A stretch of DNA of 64,000 bases from Trichococcus ilyis (lineage in GTDB: Bacteria > Bacillota > Bacilli > Lactobacillales > Aerococcaceae): the NCBI RefSeq assembly GCF_900109135.1, contig NZ_FNYT01000011.1, forward strand, positions 27,535-91,534. The letters run 5' to 3'. A program made the position numbers and the translations under genes. Position 1 is the first letter of the stretch; every line of letters begins with the position of its first letter. The notes under the pieces are model-generated. The model was not told the DNA's origin. It did no database searches and saw only the letters and a list, made by a program, of their open reading frames with translations. This document shows, piece after piece, positions 26,407-35,333 of this stretch.

Positions 26407-26456
26407 AAATGAACAGGCACACGATAGCCCGGCAGGCTTTCATGGCTTGTTCATTT
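26407..26456. terminator. Bidirectional terminator between yigZ and tagO
   Basis: AAATGAACA (26407-26415) pairs with TGTTCATTT (26448-26456), with a long partly paired interior. T-rich tracts lie outside both arms. The right arm overlaps the tagO stop codon. Confidence 0.7.
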
Positions 26457-27548
26457 CTTTTTGCCGTCCTTTTCCCTCAAAAGGCGGTACAATATCCTGC
26501 GCAACCTGGAACGTTTGCTGTCCAACAGATTGAAGGAGGCGATGAAGAGAATCACGCCGAAAACCAAACCCGCAACCAAAACTACCGTCCCCCAGAAGGA
26601 GGAAATCGGGAACAGAATGGCAGTCAGGGAAAAGATGATCGCCAAAGCATAAATGACCAAAACCGTCTGCCGGTGGGTAAATCCCAGCCGCAGCAAGCGA
26701 TGGTGCAGATGGCTTTTGTCTTTCGCACTGATGGAACGCTTGTGCAAGGTCCGGCGAAGGACGGCAGCAATCGTGTCCGTCAGCGGAACCCCCAGGATGG
26801 CCACTGGTATCAGGAGCGATACGAAGGTGGCATGTTTCAGGCCGTACAAGGACAGCACCGCAATCATGAAACCCACGAAAAGCGATCCCGTATCCCCCAG
26901 GAAGATGGAGGCCGGATAGAAATTGAAAGGCAAAAAACCCAGCAAGCTCGCAACCAAAAGGAAAATCATGACGACAGTGGCCACATCCATGTAATCGGTG
27001 AAGAAGTAGCTGACGAATCCCATCGTCGAAAGCGAAATGACCGAAGTGCCCGTCGCCAAACCGTCCAGCCCATCCATCAGATTCACTGCATTCGTGATGA
27101 CCGCAATCCAAAGCATCATCACCAAATACCCCGCTTCATGGAATTCGATCGTTCCGAAATAATCCAGCGTAAGGCTGTCGATTTTGATGCCTGTATAGAA
27201 ATACAGGACGTTCGCCGCGGCAAGTATCCCGATCATTTTTTGCCAAGGCCTCAGGTCATAGCGATCATCGATGATGCCGGTCACCAGGATGATCAAGGAG
27301 CTCAAAAACATGATGCCGGCATAACCGGTCCGATTATTCAGAGGAACTCCAAGGAAAAAAGCTCCCCAGTAAGCCAAGAAGATGGCCACGCCGCCCATCG
27401 TCGGCGTTTCCTTGACATGCACTTTTGCCTCGGAGGGCTTATCCGTCCAGCCGAAGCGCCGCGCTGCGCCGCGGAAAAGATAGGTGAGCAGCATGCTCGC
27501 CACAATCGTCGCGCCGAAAAGCAGCATAAAGCGTATAAAGAAATTCAC
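26451..27548 (-). CDS. tagO: Undecaprenyl-phosphate GlcNAc-1-phosphate transferase (TagO/WecA family)
   Basis: A 365-residue polytopic enzyme with about eleven membrane segments that starts wall polymer or polysaccharide synthesis by transferring GlcNAc-1-P to undecaprenyl phosphate. Family motifs: DKPSEAKVHVKETPTMGGVAIF, DDRYDLRPWQKM, AVNLMDGLDGLATG (catalytic Asp), FLGDTGSLFVGF and the cytosolic HLHHRLLRLGFTHRQ. It starts with GTG at 27546-27548 behind GGAGGG. It is downstream of an LTA-synthase-like gene, consistent with envelope-polymer biology. Confidence 0.93.
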   Translation of the reverse strand: MNFFIRFMLLFGATIVASMLLTYLFRGAARRFGWTDKPSEAKVHVKETPTMGGVAIFLAYWGAFFLGVPLNNRTGYAGIMFLSSLIILVTGIIDDRYDLRPWQKMIGILAAANVLYFYTGIKIDSLTLDYFGTIEFHEAGYLVMMLWIAVITNAVNLMDGLDGLATGTSVISLSTMGFVSYFFTDYMDVATVVMIFLLVASLLGFLPFNFYPASIFLGDTGSLFVGFMIAVLSLYGLKHATFVSLLIPVAILGVPLTDTIAAVLRRTLHKRSISAKDKSHLHHRLLRLGFTHRQTVLVIYALAIIFSLTAILFPISSFWGTVVLVAGLVFGVILFIASFNLLDSKRSRLRRILYRLLREKDGKKK

Positions 27549-27650
27549 CGGATCCCTCCTTTCACCGTCGTTTCCTTAATCATAGGCGATTCCGGACTTA
27601 CATGCAAATCCATTGCTGCAACAGTCGCACAAAAGATGCAGCGGTCCGGC

Positions 27651-29540
27651 TCAATCATCCAGGCGGAAGAACCCGTTTGCTGCTGCGTACCGGTTTCCGG
27701 CGGTCGTGTCGTACTGGATCAGATCATAATCCGCCAAAAGACTTCTCGCCTGCTCGGACAATTCCTCGCGGCTCGAGACATATTCACCGGTGTCGCCGTT
27801 CCGGTACAGCGCCTTTTCGAAAGCCGGCACCTGTTCCTGAAGCGTCATCAGCAAGGCCTCAAAAGCTGTCACTTTGCTGCCGCTGAGCTCCAACACTTCC
27901 GGCAAGAAGTAGACAGGACTGGTGATCCCCAAATCCTTTTGGGCTTCCGCTGTGTTGCTGTAGATGAACATCGGCGTTTCATGCATGTTTTGGACCGTGT
28001 TCAGCGCATAAAGGTCCTCGCCGAAGACACTGGGCCAATGATCACCCCAAAACACTACGACGGTCGGTTCGCCCCACTCCTTGAGGTCGGTAAAAAAGCG
28101 CTCCAAAGCTTGATCGCTGTACTGCAGATCCTGCAGATAGTTCCGGATTGTTTGGCTGGCTACGCCCGTTTCCGCAGCCGAGGGGGTGATCGTATATTTA
28201 TTTTGATAAGGCGTATGGTTCTGCATTGTCACCAAGTGGATAAAATCCTTTTCCGCGCTTGCTTTCAGGACAGCCTCAATCTCAGCGTAGGCCGCTGCAT
28301 CCGAAATGTACGGATTGGTATCCAGCTTGTCCGTGTTTGCCATCGTATCCTCGTAAAGGAACGTATCGAACCCCAAAGCTTGATAGTTCTCCCGCCGTTT
28401 ATACATGGTCGTATTGTACGGGTGGATGGCCGTCGTCCGGAAACCGGCCGCTTCCAAACGGGATACGACGGATGGAAATGCTTCCTGGGAGGAAAGGAAT
28501 TGCGTATACGGTGTGGTGATGTTCGCAGCGAAAGGTTCCATCGAAAAACCCGTCAAAGCTTCGAATTCGATATTGGCGGTTCCGCCGCCATAGCCTTGGG
28601 ACAACATCTCGCCGCTGTAGCTCGTTTCCATCACCCCTCGCGTGAACGGGATCGGATCACGCAGCAGATCCAGTCCTTCCAATTCAAGCGGATCGGCAAA
28701 GCTTTCATTCATGATGTAGATGACATTCGTTTCAGGCAAGGCTGCCGTTCTTTCCGCATTGATTTCGTCAGCAAGTCGCTGATAGGTCGCCTTCAGCTCA
28801 TCGATTTTCTTCTCCGAATAGCCATCCGGCATTTCCATCGGTGCGGCTGAAAGGTTATAAAGGAATCCGGCCACAAAGCCGGTGTTGTAGTAATTCATCT
28901 GCTGGCTGTAGGGAATCCAATAGGCCGTCCGGTCGTAGGCTTGCTTCAGCAGATTGCCTTCCTGCTGGAACTGTCCGGCATAGGCGAGTGCGACGCTTGT
29001 CGAAACCAACAGCAACACCCGTGCGCGCCATCCCAGTTTCACGGCTTTTTGGGACTTTTGCTGACGAACGGAAAAGAACGCAAATGCCAGAAACAGGGCC
29101 AAAGTCAGGCTCAATGCCGCCAGCGTCCGTGCGTTCAGCATTTCCAAAAGGAACGGAACCTCCGTCAGCATTTTCAGATCGCTCGGATAAACGGGCTCGT
29201 TGCGTTGCAGCATCTTTTCATAAGTCGCCATTCCGAGGATCCCTCCCGCCAGCAACAGCAGGGCGTTGGTCCAGCGGATATTCCCCAACAGTGCCCAAAG
29301 CCAGAGACCGAGCGTCAGCAATACGCCGGTACTGATCAGAAACTTCTCGGTATGCCAGGCAAATGCAAAATTCACGACCAAGCCTGGATCCAGCCCATTT
29401 TGAGTCCACTGGAGATAGAGATGGACCAATACTACGGTCGCCAACAAACTGAAGCAGTGCAGGAGCAGGAGATGCCTCCTGCTCCTGCACTGCAACTCTT
29501 GTTTGTCGTTCATCATTTTATTCTTTTTGCTGATTTTCAC
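27651..29540 (-). CDS. LTA-synthase-like membrane sulfatase-fold enzyme
   Basis: A 629-residue protein: five N-terminal membrane helices (within about 20-190) and an extracellular alkaline-phosphatase-fold domain. IYIMNESFADP holds the first metal ligands, GYGGGTANIEFEALTGFS the nucleophilic Thr, and VVFWGDHWPS with METPMFIYS-like HETPMFIYS the remaining metal site. Such enzymes move glycerol-phosphate units onto glycolipid (LtaS) or onto other glycans. The GGGTANIEF active-site motif differs from the GQGKTSDSEF type I recall for LtaS, so a side-branch phosphoglycerol transferase is as likely. GTG start behind GGGGGG. An 18-bp perfect inverted repeat lies inside its 5' coding region (29454-29493). 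Confidence 0.85.
   Translation of the reverse strand: MKISKKNKMMNDKQELQCRSRRHLLLLHCFSLLATVVLVHLYLQWTQNGLDPGLVVNFAFAWHTEKFLISTGVLLTLGLWLWALLGNIRWTNALLLLAGGILGMATYEKMLQRNEPVYPSDLKMLTEVPFLLEMLNARTLAALSLTLALFLAFAFFSVRQQKSQKAVKLGWRARVLLLVSTSVALAYAGQFQQEGNLLKQAYDRTAYWIPYSQQMNYYNTGFVAGFLYNLSAAPMEMPDGYSEKKIDELKATYQRLADEINAERTAALPETNVIYIMNESFADPLELEGLDLLRDPIPFTRGVMETSYSGEMLSQGYGGGTANIEFEALTGFSMEPFAANITTPYTQFLSSQEAFPSVVSRLEAAGFRTTAIHPYNTTMYKRRENYQALGFDTFLYEDTMANTDKLDTNPYISDAAAYAEIEAVLKASAEKDFIHLVTMQNHTPYQNKYTITPSAAETGVASQTIRNYLQDLQYSDQALERFFTDLKEWGEPTVVVFWGDHWPSVFGEDLYALNTVQNMHETPMFIYSNTAEAQKDLGITSPVYFLPEVLELSGSKVTAFEALLMTLQEQVPAFEKALYRNGDTGEYVSSREELSEQARSLLADYDLIQYDTTAGNRYAAANGFFRLDD
29454..29493. repeat. 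Perfect 18-bp inverted repeat within the LTA-synthase-like gene
   Basis: Arms 29454-29471 and 29476-29493 are perfectly complementary around a four-base loop. It encodes residues about 16-29 (the CRSRRHLLLLHC region). In mRNA it forms a very stable hairpin 48-87 nt after the start codon. Confidence 0.9.
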
Positions 29541-29565
29541 TGCAACCCCCCGCTATCTGAACAGA

Positions 29566-30399
29566 TTAGCCTTCTTTCCAAAAGCTGTCATAGACCGTTA
29601 TCGGCAAGTGCCGTTTGTGCTCTGTCTTCGTGTACCAGCCTTCGATGACTTCAGCGTCCTTATCCGGTACATCCTTGCCTTCCAGATAAGCGTCGATCAG
29701 CTCGTACGTCACGCCGAGCGCCACTTCATCAGGCAAGGCAGGACGATTTTCTTCCAAGTCGGCTGTCGGAACTTTTTCATAGAGCTGTGTCGGTGCGCCC
29801 AATTCCTTCAGCAATTGGCGGCCCTGCCGTTTGTTCAAACGCCAGATCGGCAACAGGTCGGCTGCGCCATCCCCGAATTTCGTGAAGAAACCGGTCACGG
29901 ATTCGGCCGCATGGTCCGTACCCAAGACTGCCCCGCTGCTGTCGCCCGCGATCGCGAACTGGACGATCATGCGCTGACGGGCTTTGATGTTGCCCTTGTT
30001 GAAGTCGGTGATGGTGAGCCCGGCTTCTTCCAGGGCATCAAGTGCGGCATCCGCCATTTCCTTGATGTTGACGACCAATCTTTGGTCCGGGGCGATGAAG
30101 GCCAATGCCGCCTGGGCATCGTGTTCATCAAATTGGATGCCGTACGGAAGGCGGACAGCAATGAACTGATAGCTGTCATCGCCTGTCTCATCGCGCATTT
30201 CCTGGATCGCCAACTGGGCTAACCGCCCAGTCAAAGTGGAGTCCTGGCCTCCGCTGATCCCCAAAACAAATGTCTTCAAAAATGGGTGTGCCGCCAAATA
30301 ATCTTTCATGAAATCGATGCTGGTGCGGATTTCCTCTTTTGGATCGATTTCCGGTTTCACTTTTAATGCAGCAATAATTTCTTTTTGTAATGGACGCAT
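29566..30399 (-). CDS. nadE: Ammonia-dependent NAD(+) synthetase
   Basis: A 277-residue NadE that converts nicotinate adenine dinucleotide to NAD with ATP and ammonia. The PP-loop [17 protein letters not shown] is at about 47-63; [17 protein letters not shown] and the P2 region ([13 protein letters not shown]) complete the fold. No glutaminase domain, and the size is typical of the ammonia-using form. It lies 29 bp after pncB and forms a two-step NAD salvage operon with it; the LTA-synthase-like gene follows after 25 bp. Confidence 0.95.
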   Translation of the reverse strand: MRPLQKEIIAALKVKPEIDPKEEIRTSIDFMKDYLAAHPFLKTFVLGISGGQDSTLTGRLAQLAIQEMRDETGDDSYQFIAVRLPYGIQFDEHDAQAALAFIAPDQRLVVNIKEMADAALDALEEAGLTITDFNKGNIKARQRMIVQFAIAGDSSGAVLGTDHAAESVTGFFTKFGDGAADLLPIWRLNKRQGRQLLKELGAPTQLYEKVPTADLEENRPALPDEVALGVTYELIDAYLEGKDVPDKDAEVIEGWYTKTEHKRHLPITVYDSFWKEG

Positions 30400-30428
30400 G
30401 CCTATTCCCCCTGGATTGATCTATTTGG

Positions 30429-31913
30429 TTATTTCGTGCTTTCCAATAATGCGGCTTCTTCCTTGATCTGTTTCTTGATGGCTTTGATGGTGCTCATCTT
30501 GTGGTCGTAGGTCTTCTGCGACAAATCGACCGGGTAGTCTTCCGGATTGAGGATACGTTTGTATTCATCCCATAAGCCGCTCATCTGCGCTTCAGAGAAG
30601 GCTTTAATGTCCTGGAGCGACGGCAAGGCATAAACCAATTCACCGTCCACGATGATGTCCTGCAGAACGGGACGCGCCTCAAAGTCAGTGATGGTCTTGT
30701 TGATGTAGGTGAAGACCGGATGGAACATGTACAGCTCCGTTTCCTGATCGGGCTTCTCTTCCCAAAGCGCAATGTAATCCCCTTCCGACTTGCCGTCGCG
30801 TTTGCGTGTGATCCGCCATACTTGTTTCTTGCCTGGTGTGGAGACTTTTTCGGCGTTGCTGGATATCTTCATCGTGTCGACCATCTTGCCGTTCTCATCC
30901 GCGATCGAAACCAATTTGTAGACCGCTCCAAGCGCCGGTTGGTCATAGGCGGTGATCAGTTTCGTGCCAACCCCCCAGACATCTATTTTTGCTCCCTGCA
31001 TCTTCAGGTTCAGGATGGTCAATTCATCCAGATCGTTCGATGCGTAGATTTTTGCATCGGTAAAGCCTGCATCGTCCAATTGTTGGCGGACTTTTTTGGA
31101 AATGTAGGCCATGTCCCCGCTGTCCAAGCGCACGCCGAGGAAGTTGATCTTGTCGCCCATTTCCTTCGCCACTTTGATGGCATTCGGCACGCCCGATTTC
31201 AACGTATCATAAGTATCCACCAGGAAGACACAGTCCTTGTGGGAACGCGCGTAAGCCATGAAGGCATCATAGTCGTTGCGGTAGACCTGGACCATCGAAT
31301 GGGCATGGGTACCCGAAGCCGGAATGCCGAACATTTTGGCGGCACGGACATTGCTGGTGGCATTGAATCCTGCGATATAGGCTGCGCGTGTGCCCCAAAT
31401 GGCGGCGTCCATTTCCTGCGCTCTTCTGGAACCGAATTCCATCAGCGGCTCATCATCACAGACATAGCGCAGCCGTGCGGCTTTTGTCGCTATCAGCGTC
31501 TGGAAATTAACGACATTCAACAGGGCCGTTTCGATCAATTGGCATTCCGCCAAAGGGCCTTCCACTTGGACGATCGGTTCATTCGCGAATACGAGATCCC
31601 CTTCCTGAGCGGAACGGATCGTGCCGGAGAAACGGAAATTTTTCAGGTACTCCAAAAAACCTTCCTCGTAGCCGACATGCTCACGCAAATAGGCGATGTC
31701 CGTATCCGTAAAGCGCAAATTCTGAAGGTAGGACACAAAGCGCTCAAGCCCTGCATAGACTGCGTATCCATTATTGAAAGGATACTTCCGGAAGTACAGT
31801 TCAAAAATTGCATGTTTTTCGGTAATGCCTTCATCCCAATAAGTCTTCATCATGTTAATTTGGTACAAATCAGTATGCAAAGCTAAACTATCATCGTTAT
31901 AATCAAAACTCAT
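30429..31913 (-). CDS. pncB: Nicotinate phosphoribosyltransferase
   Basis: About 494 residues. It converts nicotinate and PRPP to nicotinate mononucleotide in NAD salvage. Signature stretches: DDSLALHTDLYQINMMKTYW at the N-terminus, EFGSRRAQEMDAAIWGTRAAYIAGFNATSN, the phospho-histidine region GTHAHSMVQ and VDTYDTLKSGVPNAIKVA. The ATG at 31911-31913 was preferred over a GTG three codons upstream (31920-31922); neither has a strong ribosome site. First gene of pncB-nadE. Confidence 0.94.
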   Translation of the reverse strand: MSFDYNDDSLALHTDLYQINMMKTYWDEGITEKHAIFELYFRKYPFNNGYAVYAGLERFVSYLQNLRFTDTDIAYLREHVGYEEGFLEYLKNFRFSGTIRSAQEGDLVFANEPIVQVEGPLAECQLIETALLNVVNFQTLIATKAARLRYVCDDEPLMEFGSRRAQEMDAAIWGTRAAYIAGFNATSNVRAAKMFGIPASGTHAHSMVQVYRNDYDAFMAYARSHKDCVFLVDTYDTLKSGVPNAIKVAKEMGDKINFLGVRLDSGDMAYISKKVRQQLDDAGFTDAKIYASNDLDELTILNLKMQGAKIDVWGVGTKLITAYDQPALGAVYKLVSIADENGKMVDTMKISSNAEKVSTPGKKQVWRITRKRDGKSEGDYIALWEEKPDQETELYMFHPVFTYINKTITDFEARPVLQDIIVDGELVYALPSLQDIKAFSEAQMSGLWDEYKRILNPEDYPVDLSQKTYDHKMSTIKAIKKQIKEEAALLESTK

Positions 31914-32048
31914 CCAACTCACTCATTTCATCTTTGATCGTACGCCTCCGCATTCTGTCACGGTGCAGCAGAAGGAAGTGCTCTATTCATCCATTGTATC
32001 GCAATTCCTTATACATTTCCGCTTTTTTGTCCAAAATCGATCAGATTG

Positions 32049-32077
32049 ATTATAGTGATCCGGCTGTATTCTCGCAA
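32049..32077 (-). promoter_or_regulatory. pncB promoter
   Basis: Minus-strand -35 TTGCGA (32072-32077), 17-bp spacer, -10 TATAAT (32049-32054). The rest of 31914-32102 is a leader of about 130 nt with no gene. Confidence 0.65.
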
Positions 32078-32102
32078 ACACAACCGGCATTCCCGTGTAA
32101 AC

Positions 32103-32148
32103 AAAAACCATCCCACCGGGCGAATTTCTGCCCGGTGGGATGGTTTTT
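32103..32148. terminator. Terminator of the sugar transferase gene (bidirectional)
   Basis: Perfect 19-bp stem (32103-32121 and 32130-32148) with an 8-nt loop and TTTTTG on both strands, 74 bp after the stop codon on the minus strand. Confidence 0.93.
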
Positions 32149-32221
32149 GTGTGCGATTGAAAAATAAGGGTTTCATGCATCCAAAAATGATGGCTAGCTT
32201 CACGGGTTAGCCCTTCTTTTA

Positions 32222-33616
32222 TCAGTAGATGACGCGGATGCCGCGGGCTTCGATTTCTTGCTCGGTCAGAATCGCCCGTTCGCTTTCATCCACTCCGCGG
32301 GAAGAGACTTTATCGAACAAGATCTTGACGGTCTGCAGCATGATTTTCAGATCCAGTATCAAGGAGTACTTCTTGATGTAGATCAGATCGAAGTTCAGCT
32401 TGCTGTTGAAATCGGAAGCGTACTTCCCGTAGACTTGCGCATAGCCGGTGATTCCGGCACGAACGTTGTGGCGCAGGTAATAATGCGGGTTCAATTCTTT
32501 GAATTGATCAACGAAGAAGGGGCGTTCCGGCCGGGGACCGACCAACGACATATCCCCCAGCAGTACGTTGAACAGCTGCGGCAATTCATCGATACGCAGG
32601 GAGCGCAGATATTTGCCGACTTTCGTTACGCGCACATCGTTGCTTGTGGCCAATACCGGTCCTGACTCTTTTTCGGCTGTCACACCCATGCTGCGGAACT
32701 TCAGGATTTCGAATTCCTTGCCGTCTTTGGTGATGCGGGTCTGCTTGTAGAACACGGGACCCTCGGAACTCTTCTTCACCAGGATCGCCGTAACGGCCAT
32801 GATCGGCGAAGTGATGACGATGCCGATCAGCGCAACCACAATATCGATGATCCGCTTCATCAATCCGTCTTCTGCCGGGATGCGGAACGGCGAAACTTCG
32901 ATGATGCTCTCGTCCTCGATATTCATCATGTTCGGATTGACCATGATCAGGTTCTCGAAGCTGGTATTCAAGAACATTTTCTTCTCCTTGCTCGTCAACA
33001 GATCGTAAATCTTCAACTTTTCGGATTCTTCGATCTGGCTCGCCAAGTAGACGATATCGATCTCTTCCAGGTGCCTCAGAACATTTTCGTAGTAGTCGGA
33101 CAGGACGACATGCGTCACGACATGACGGATGCTTTTTGTGTTTGTGAAGTTATCGACGGCAGCAAACACTTCCTTTTCCATCCCTACGATCATGACCCGC
33201 TTGCTGCCGCTCATGCGTTGGTACATTTTGAAAACCAAAACGCGGAAAAGGAACAAAAGGATCGTTCCCACAAAAAAGTTGATCAGGATGACCGACCGCG
33301 GAAACGCCAACCAACGGCCGGCAAAAGTCAGCGCCATGATGATCAACGAAAGGACAAACTGCCCGATGACCGTGATGAACAAGAAGTCGCTGATGGACTT
33401 ATTGTAAAATATATAGGTACCGAACAGGATGTTTACGATGATGAAAATCAAGGAAACATAGCCAATGCTTCCCTGGAAGGCATCGAAGTTTATCAACGGT
33501 ATGTTTCTTCCGAATTTCAAATAAAAAGATAACAGCAATGATCCTATGAACAACAGCATATCAATGATGCCGATGACAATTTTACGGGCTTTATTCCATT
33601 CACCTGTTTGATTCAC
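32222..33616 (-). CDS. Polyprenyl-phosphate sugar-1-phosphate transferase (WbaP/CpsE type)
   Basis: A 464-residue initiating glycosyltransferase for exopolysaccharide or capsule. Four N-terminal membrane helices precede a Rossmann-like middle domain. The C-terminal bacterial sugar transferase domain (from about 265) has KRIIDIVVALIGIVITSPI, the KFRSM motif, RIDELPQLFNVLLGDMSLVGPRPERP and a conserved VRAGITGYAQVYGKY. It transfers hexose-1-phosphate to undecaprenyl phosphate; sugar specificity cannot be read. No other polysaccharide gene lies beside it, so it is an orphan relative to eps clusters. Confidence 0.93.
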   Translation of the reverse strand: MNQTGEWNKARKIVIGIIDMLLFIGSLLLSFYLKFGRNIPLINFDAFQGSIGYVSLIFIIVNILFGTYIFYNKSISDFLFITVIGQFVLSLIIMALTFAGRWLAFPRSVILINFFVGTILLFLFRVLVFKMYQRMSGSKRVMIVGMEKEVFAAVDNFTNTKSIRHVVTHVVLSDYYENVLRHLEEIDIVYLASQIEESEKLKIYDLLTSKEKKMFLNTSFENLIMVNPNMMNIEDESIIEVSPFRIPAEDGLMKRIIDIVVALIGIVITSPIMAVTAILVKKSSEGPVFYKQTRITKDGKEFEILKFRSMGVTAEKESGPVLATSNDVRVTKVGKYLRSLRIDELPQLFNVLLGDMSLVGPRPERPFFVDQFKELNPHYYLRHNVRAGITGYAQVYGKYASDFNSKLNFDLIYIKKYSLILDLKIMLQTVKILFDKVSSRGVDESERAILTEQEIEARGIRVIY

Positions 33617-33660
33617 GCTTAATCTCCTCCTCCTTAAACTTGCTTAATATGAATGCATTC

Positions 33661-33669
33661 ATTTTATCA
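33661..33669 (-). promoter_or_regulatory. Candidate extended -10 promoter of the sugar transferase gene
   Basis: Minus-strand TGA-TAAAAT, 45-53 bp upstream of the start; weak -35. A 9-bp perfect hairpin (33713-33734, TTCCGGCAG arms) lies further upstream next to the argG terminator. Confidence 0.4.
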
Positions 33670-33740
33670 TAGTTTATAATTTTAGGATATGAAAGATTAG
33701 GCCTGTGCGGGGTTCCGGCAGGCTTCTGCCGGAAAACGAC

Positions 33741-33783
33741 AAAAAAACCGCCTGCACCTGGTCATTTCGCAGGTGCGGGCGGT
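33741..33783 (-). terminator. Terminator of argG
   Basis: CCGCCTGCACCTG pairs with CAGGTGCGGGCGG (one wobble) around a 9-nt loop, followed by TTTTTTTG on the minus strand. Confidence 0.92.
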
Positions 33784-33832
33784 CAGGAGCGGATCAGCTT
33801 CGGTCCAACCGGCTGTTTCGGCTCATTGCTTT

Positions 33833-35092
33833 TTACTTCAGCAAATCCTTCAATTCTTCATGTGTTGCTTGGCCTTCAGCTTGCTCTTTCATGACGCGGA
33901 TGGATGTAGGCAATCCGAACAGACGGATAAAGCCGGCTGCATCCGTATGGTTGTAGACATCGTCGCTCTCGAACGTCGCAAAGCTTTCGCTGTACAATGA
34001 TTTCGCGCTGACCACACCTGCATCCGTGATGTTGCCTTTATACAGCTTCATTTTCACGAAACCTTCAACATTCTGTTGCGTTTCGTCAACGAAGGCGCCC
34101 AAAGCTTTGCGCAATGGAGTGTACCATAATCCATTGTAGACAAGTTCCGCATATTTGTTGGCAACCAATTGTTTGTATTGGTAAGTGTCTTTGTCCAAGC
34201 AAAGTTGTTCCAATTTGTCATGGGCATGGTAAAGCACAGTTCCGGCCGGCGTTTCATAAACGCCTCTTGACTTCATGCCGACCAAGCGGTTCTCCACGAT
34301 ATCAATGATGCCGACGCCATTCGCGCCAGCGATCACGTTCAATTTCTCGATCAGGGCGATGCCGTCCATTGCTTCACCATTCAGGCTGACCGGGATGCCT
34401 TGTTTGAATTCCAACGTGACATAGGTTGCTTCGTCAGGCGCTTTCTCAGGCGTCACGCACATTTCCAGGATTTTATCGTAATCAGGCTCGTTGGCTGTCA
34501 TCTCCAGATCAAGGCCTTCATGCGACAGATGCCACAAGTTTTTGTCTTTTGAGTAGTTTGTTTCCAATGTAATCGGAAGCGGCACATTGTGTGCAGCAGC
34601 ATACGCAAATTCATCTTCTCTGGAAGTCAGTTCCCATTCTCTCCAAGGGGCGATGATCGTGATGTTCGGATCGAATTCTCTGATGCCTACTTCAAAACGG
34701 ACTTGGTCGTTCCCTTTCCCTGTTGCACCGTGAACGATTGCGTCAGCATTTTCCAAGTGTGCGATTTCCACCATTCTTTTGGCGATGATCGGACGAGCGA
34801 AAGAAGTCCCCAATAAATATTGTCCTTCGTACTTAGCGCTTGCCTGCAATGTCGGCCAAATGAACTCTTCGACGAATTCCTTCTTCAAGTCTGCAACATA
34901 CAACTTCGATGCGCCGCAGTTGATCGCTTTTTCTTCCAGCTTACTGTAATCATCACCTTGTCCTACGTCTCCTACTACGGCGATTACTTCACAGTTGTTG
35001 TAATTTTCTTTTAGCCAAGGGATGATGACGGACGTATCCAATCCACCTGAGTAAGCCAAAACCACTTTTTTGATTGATTCCTTTGCTGCCAT
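33833..35092 (-). CDS. argG: Argininosuccinate synthase
   Basis: A 419-residue ArgG joining citrulline and aspartate using ATP. The N-terminal P-loop [15 protein letters not shown] is at about 14-28; [16 protein letters not shown] and the EFGIREFDP-like [21 protein letters not shown] follow. Length is near the family norm of about 400-445. It stands alone: argH, which usually follows argG, is replaced by a terminator. Start ATG behind GGAGGTAAAAGC. Confidence 0.96.
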   Translation of the reverse strand: MAAKESIKKVVLAYSGGLDTSVIIPWLKENYNNCEVIAVVGDVGQGDDYSKLEEKAINCGASKLYVADLKKEFVEEFIWPTLQASAKYEGQYLLGTSFARPIIAKRMVEIAHLENADAIVHGATGKGNDQVRFEVGIREFDPNITIIAPWREWELTSREDEFAYAAAHNVPLPITLETNYSKDKNLWHLSHEGLDLEMTANEPDYDKILEMCVTPEKAPDEATYVTLEFKQGIPVSLNGEAMDGIALIEKLNVIAGANGVGIIDIVENRLVGMKSRGVYETPAGTVLYHAHDKLEQLCLDKDTYQYKQLVANKYAELVYNGLWYTPLRKALGAFVDETQQNVEGFVKMKLYKGNITDAGVVSAKSLYSESFATFESDDVYNHTDAAGFIRLFGLPTSIRVMKEQAEGQATHEELKDLLK

Positions 35093-35177
35093 GCTTTTAC
35101 CTCCTTATACAGATTTCAATATCCGTTGCTTTCGTGCATGAACCGATATCTACATTTTCGTTTGTTTAACAATATGC

Positions 35178-35186
35178 ATTATAGCA
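35178..35186 (-). promoter_or_regulatory. Extended -10 promoter of argG
   Basis: Minus-strand TGC-TATAAT, 86-94 bp upstream of argG; poor -35. A/T-rich stretches further upstream (35200-35265) could contain an ArgR site, but none was firm. Confidence 0.6.
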
Positions 35187-35282
35187 TATCTGCCATGAAA
35201 ATCATCCCATTTTTTTACATTATTCTCATTTAGCTGTCATAGTCTTTTCATTTATGCAGATTGCTCGCAGAACAGCAAAAAA

Positions 35283-35318
35283 GAGAGAACAGAAACGGTC
35301 CATTCCGTCTGTTCTCTC
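35283..35318 (-). terminator. Terminator of the fructose operon
   Basis: GAGAGAACAGA pairs with TCTGTTCTCTC plus an inner CGG/CCG, followed by TTTTTT on the minus strand, directly after fruA. Confidence 0.92.
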
Positions 35319-35333
35319 AATGGTTTTTTCAGT

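Noticed and set aside
26409..28850. Very long open frame on the plus strand opposite tagO and the LTA-synthase-like gene
   Set aside because: It is an antisense artefact: the minus-strand products are clear family members, and this frame has no recognisable motif.
35190..35270. Possible ArgR operator upstream of argG
   Set aside because: Only loose A/T-rich matches to half-sites; no convincing paired box could be drawn.
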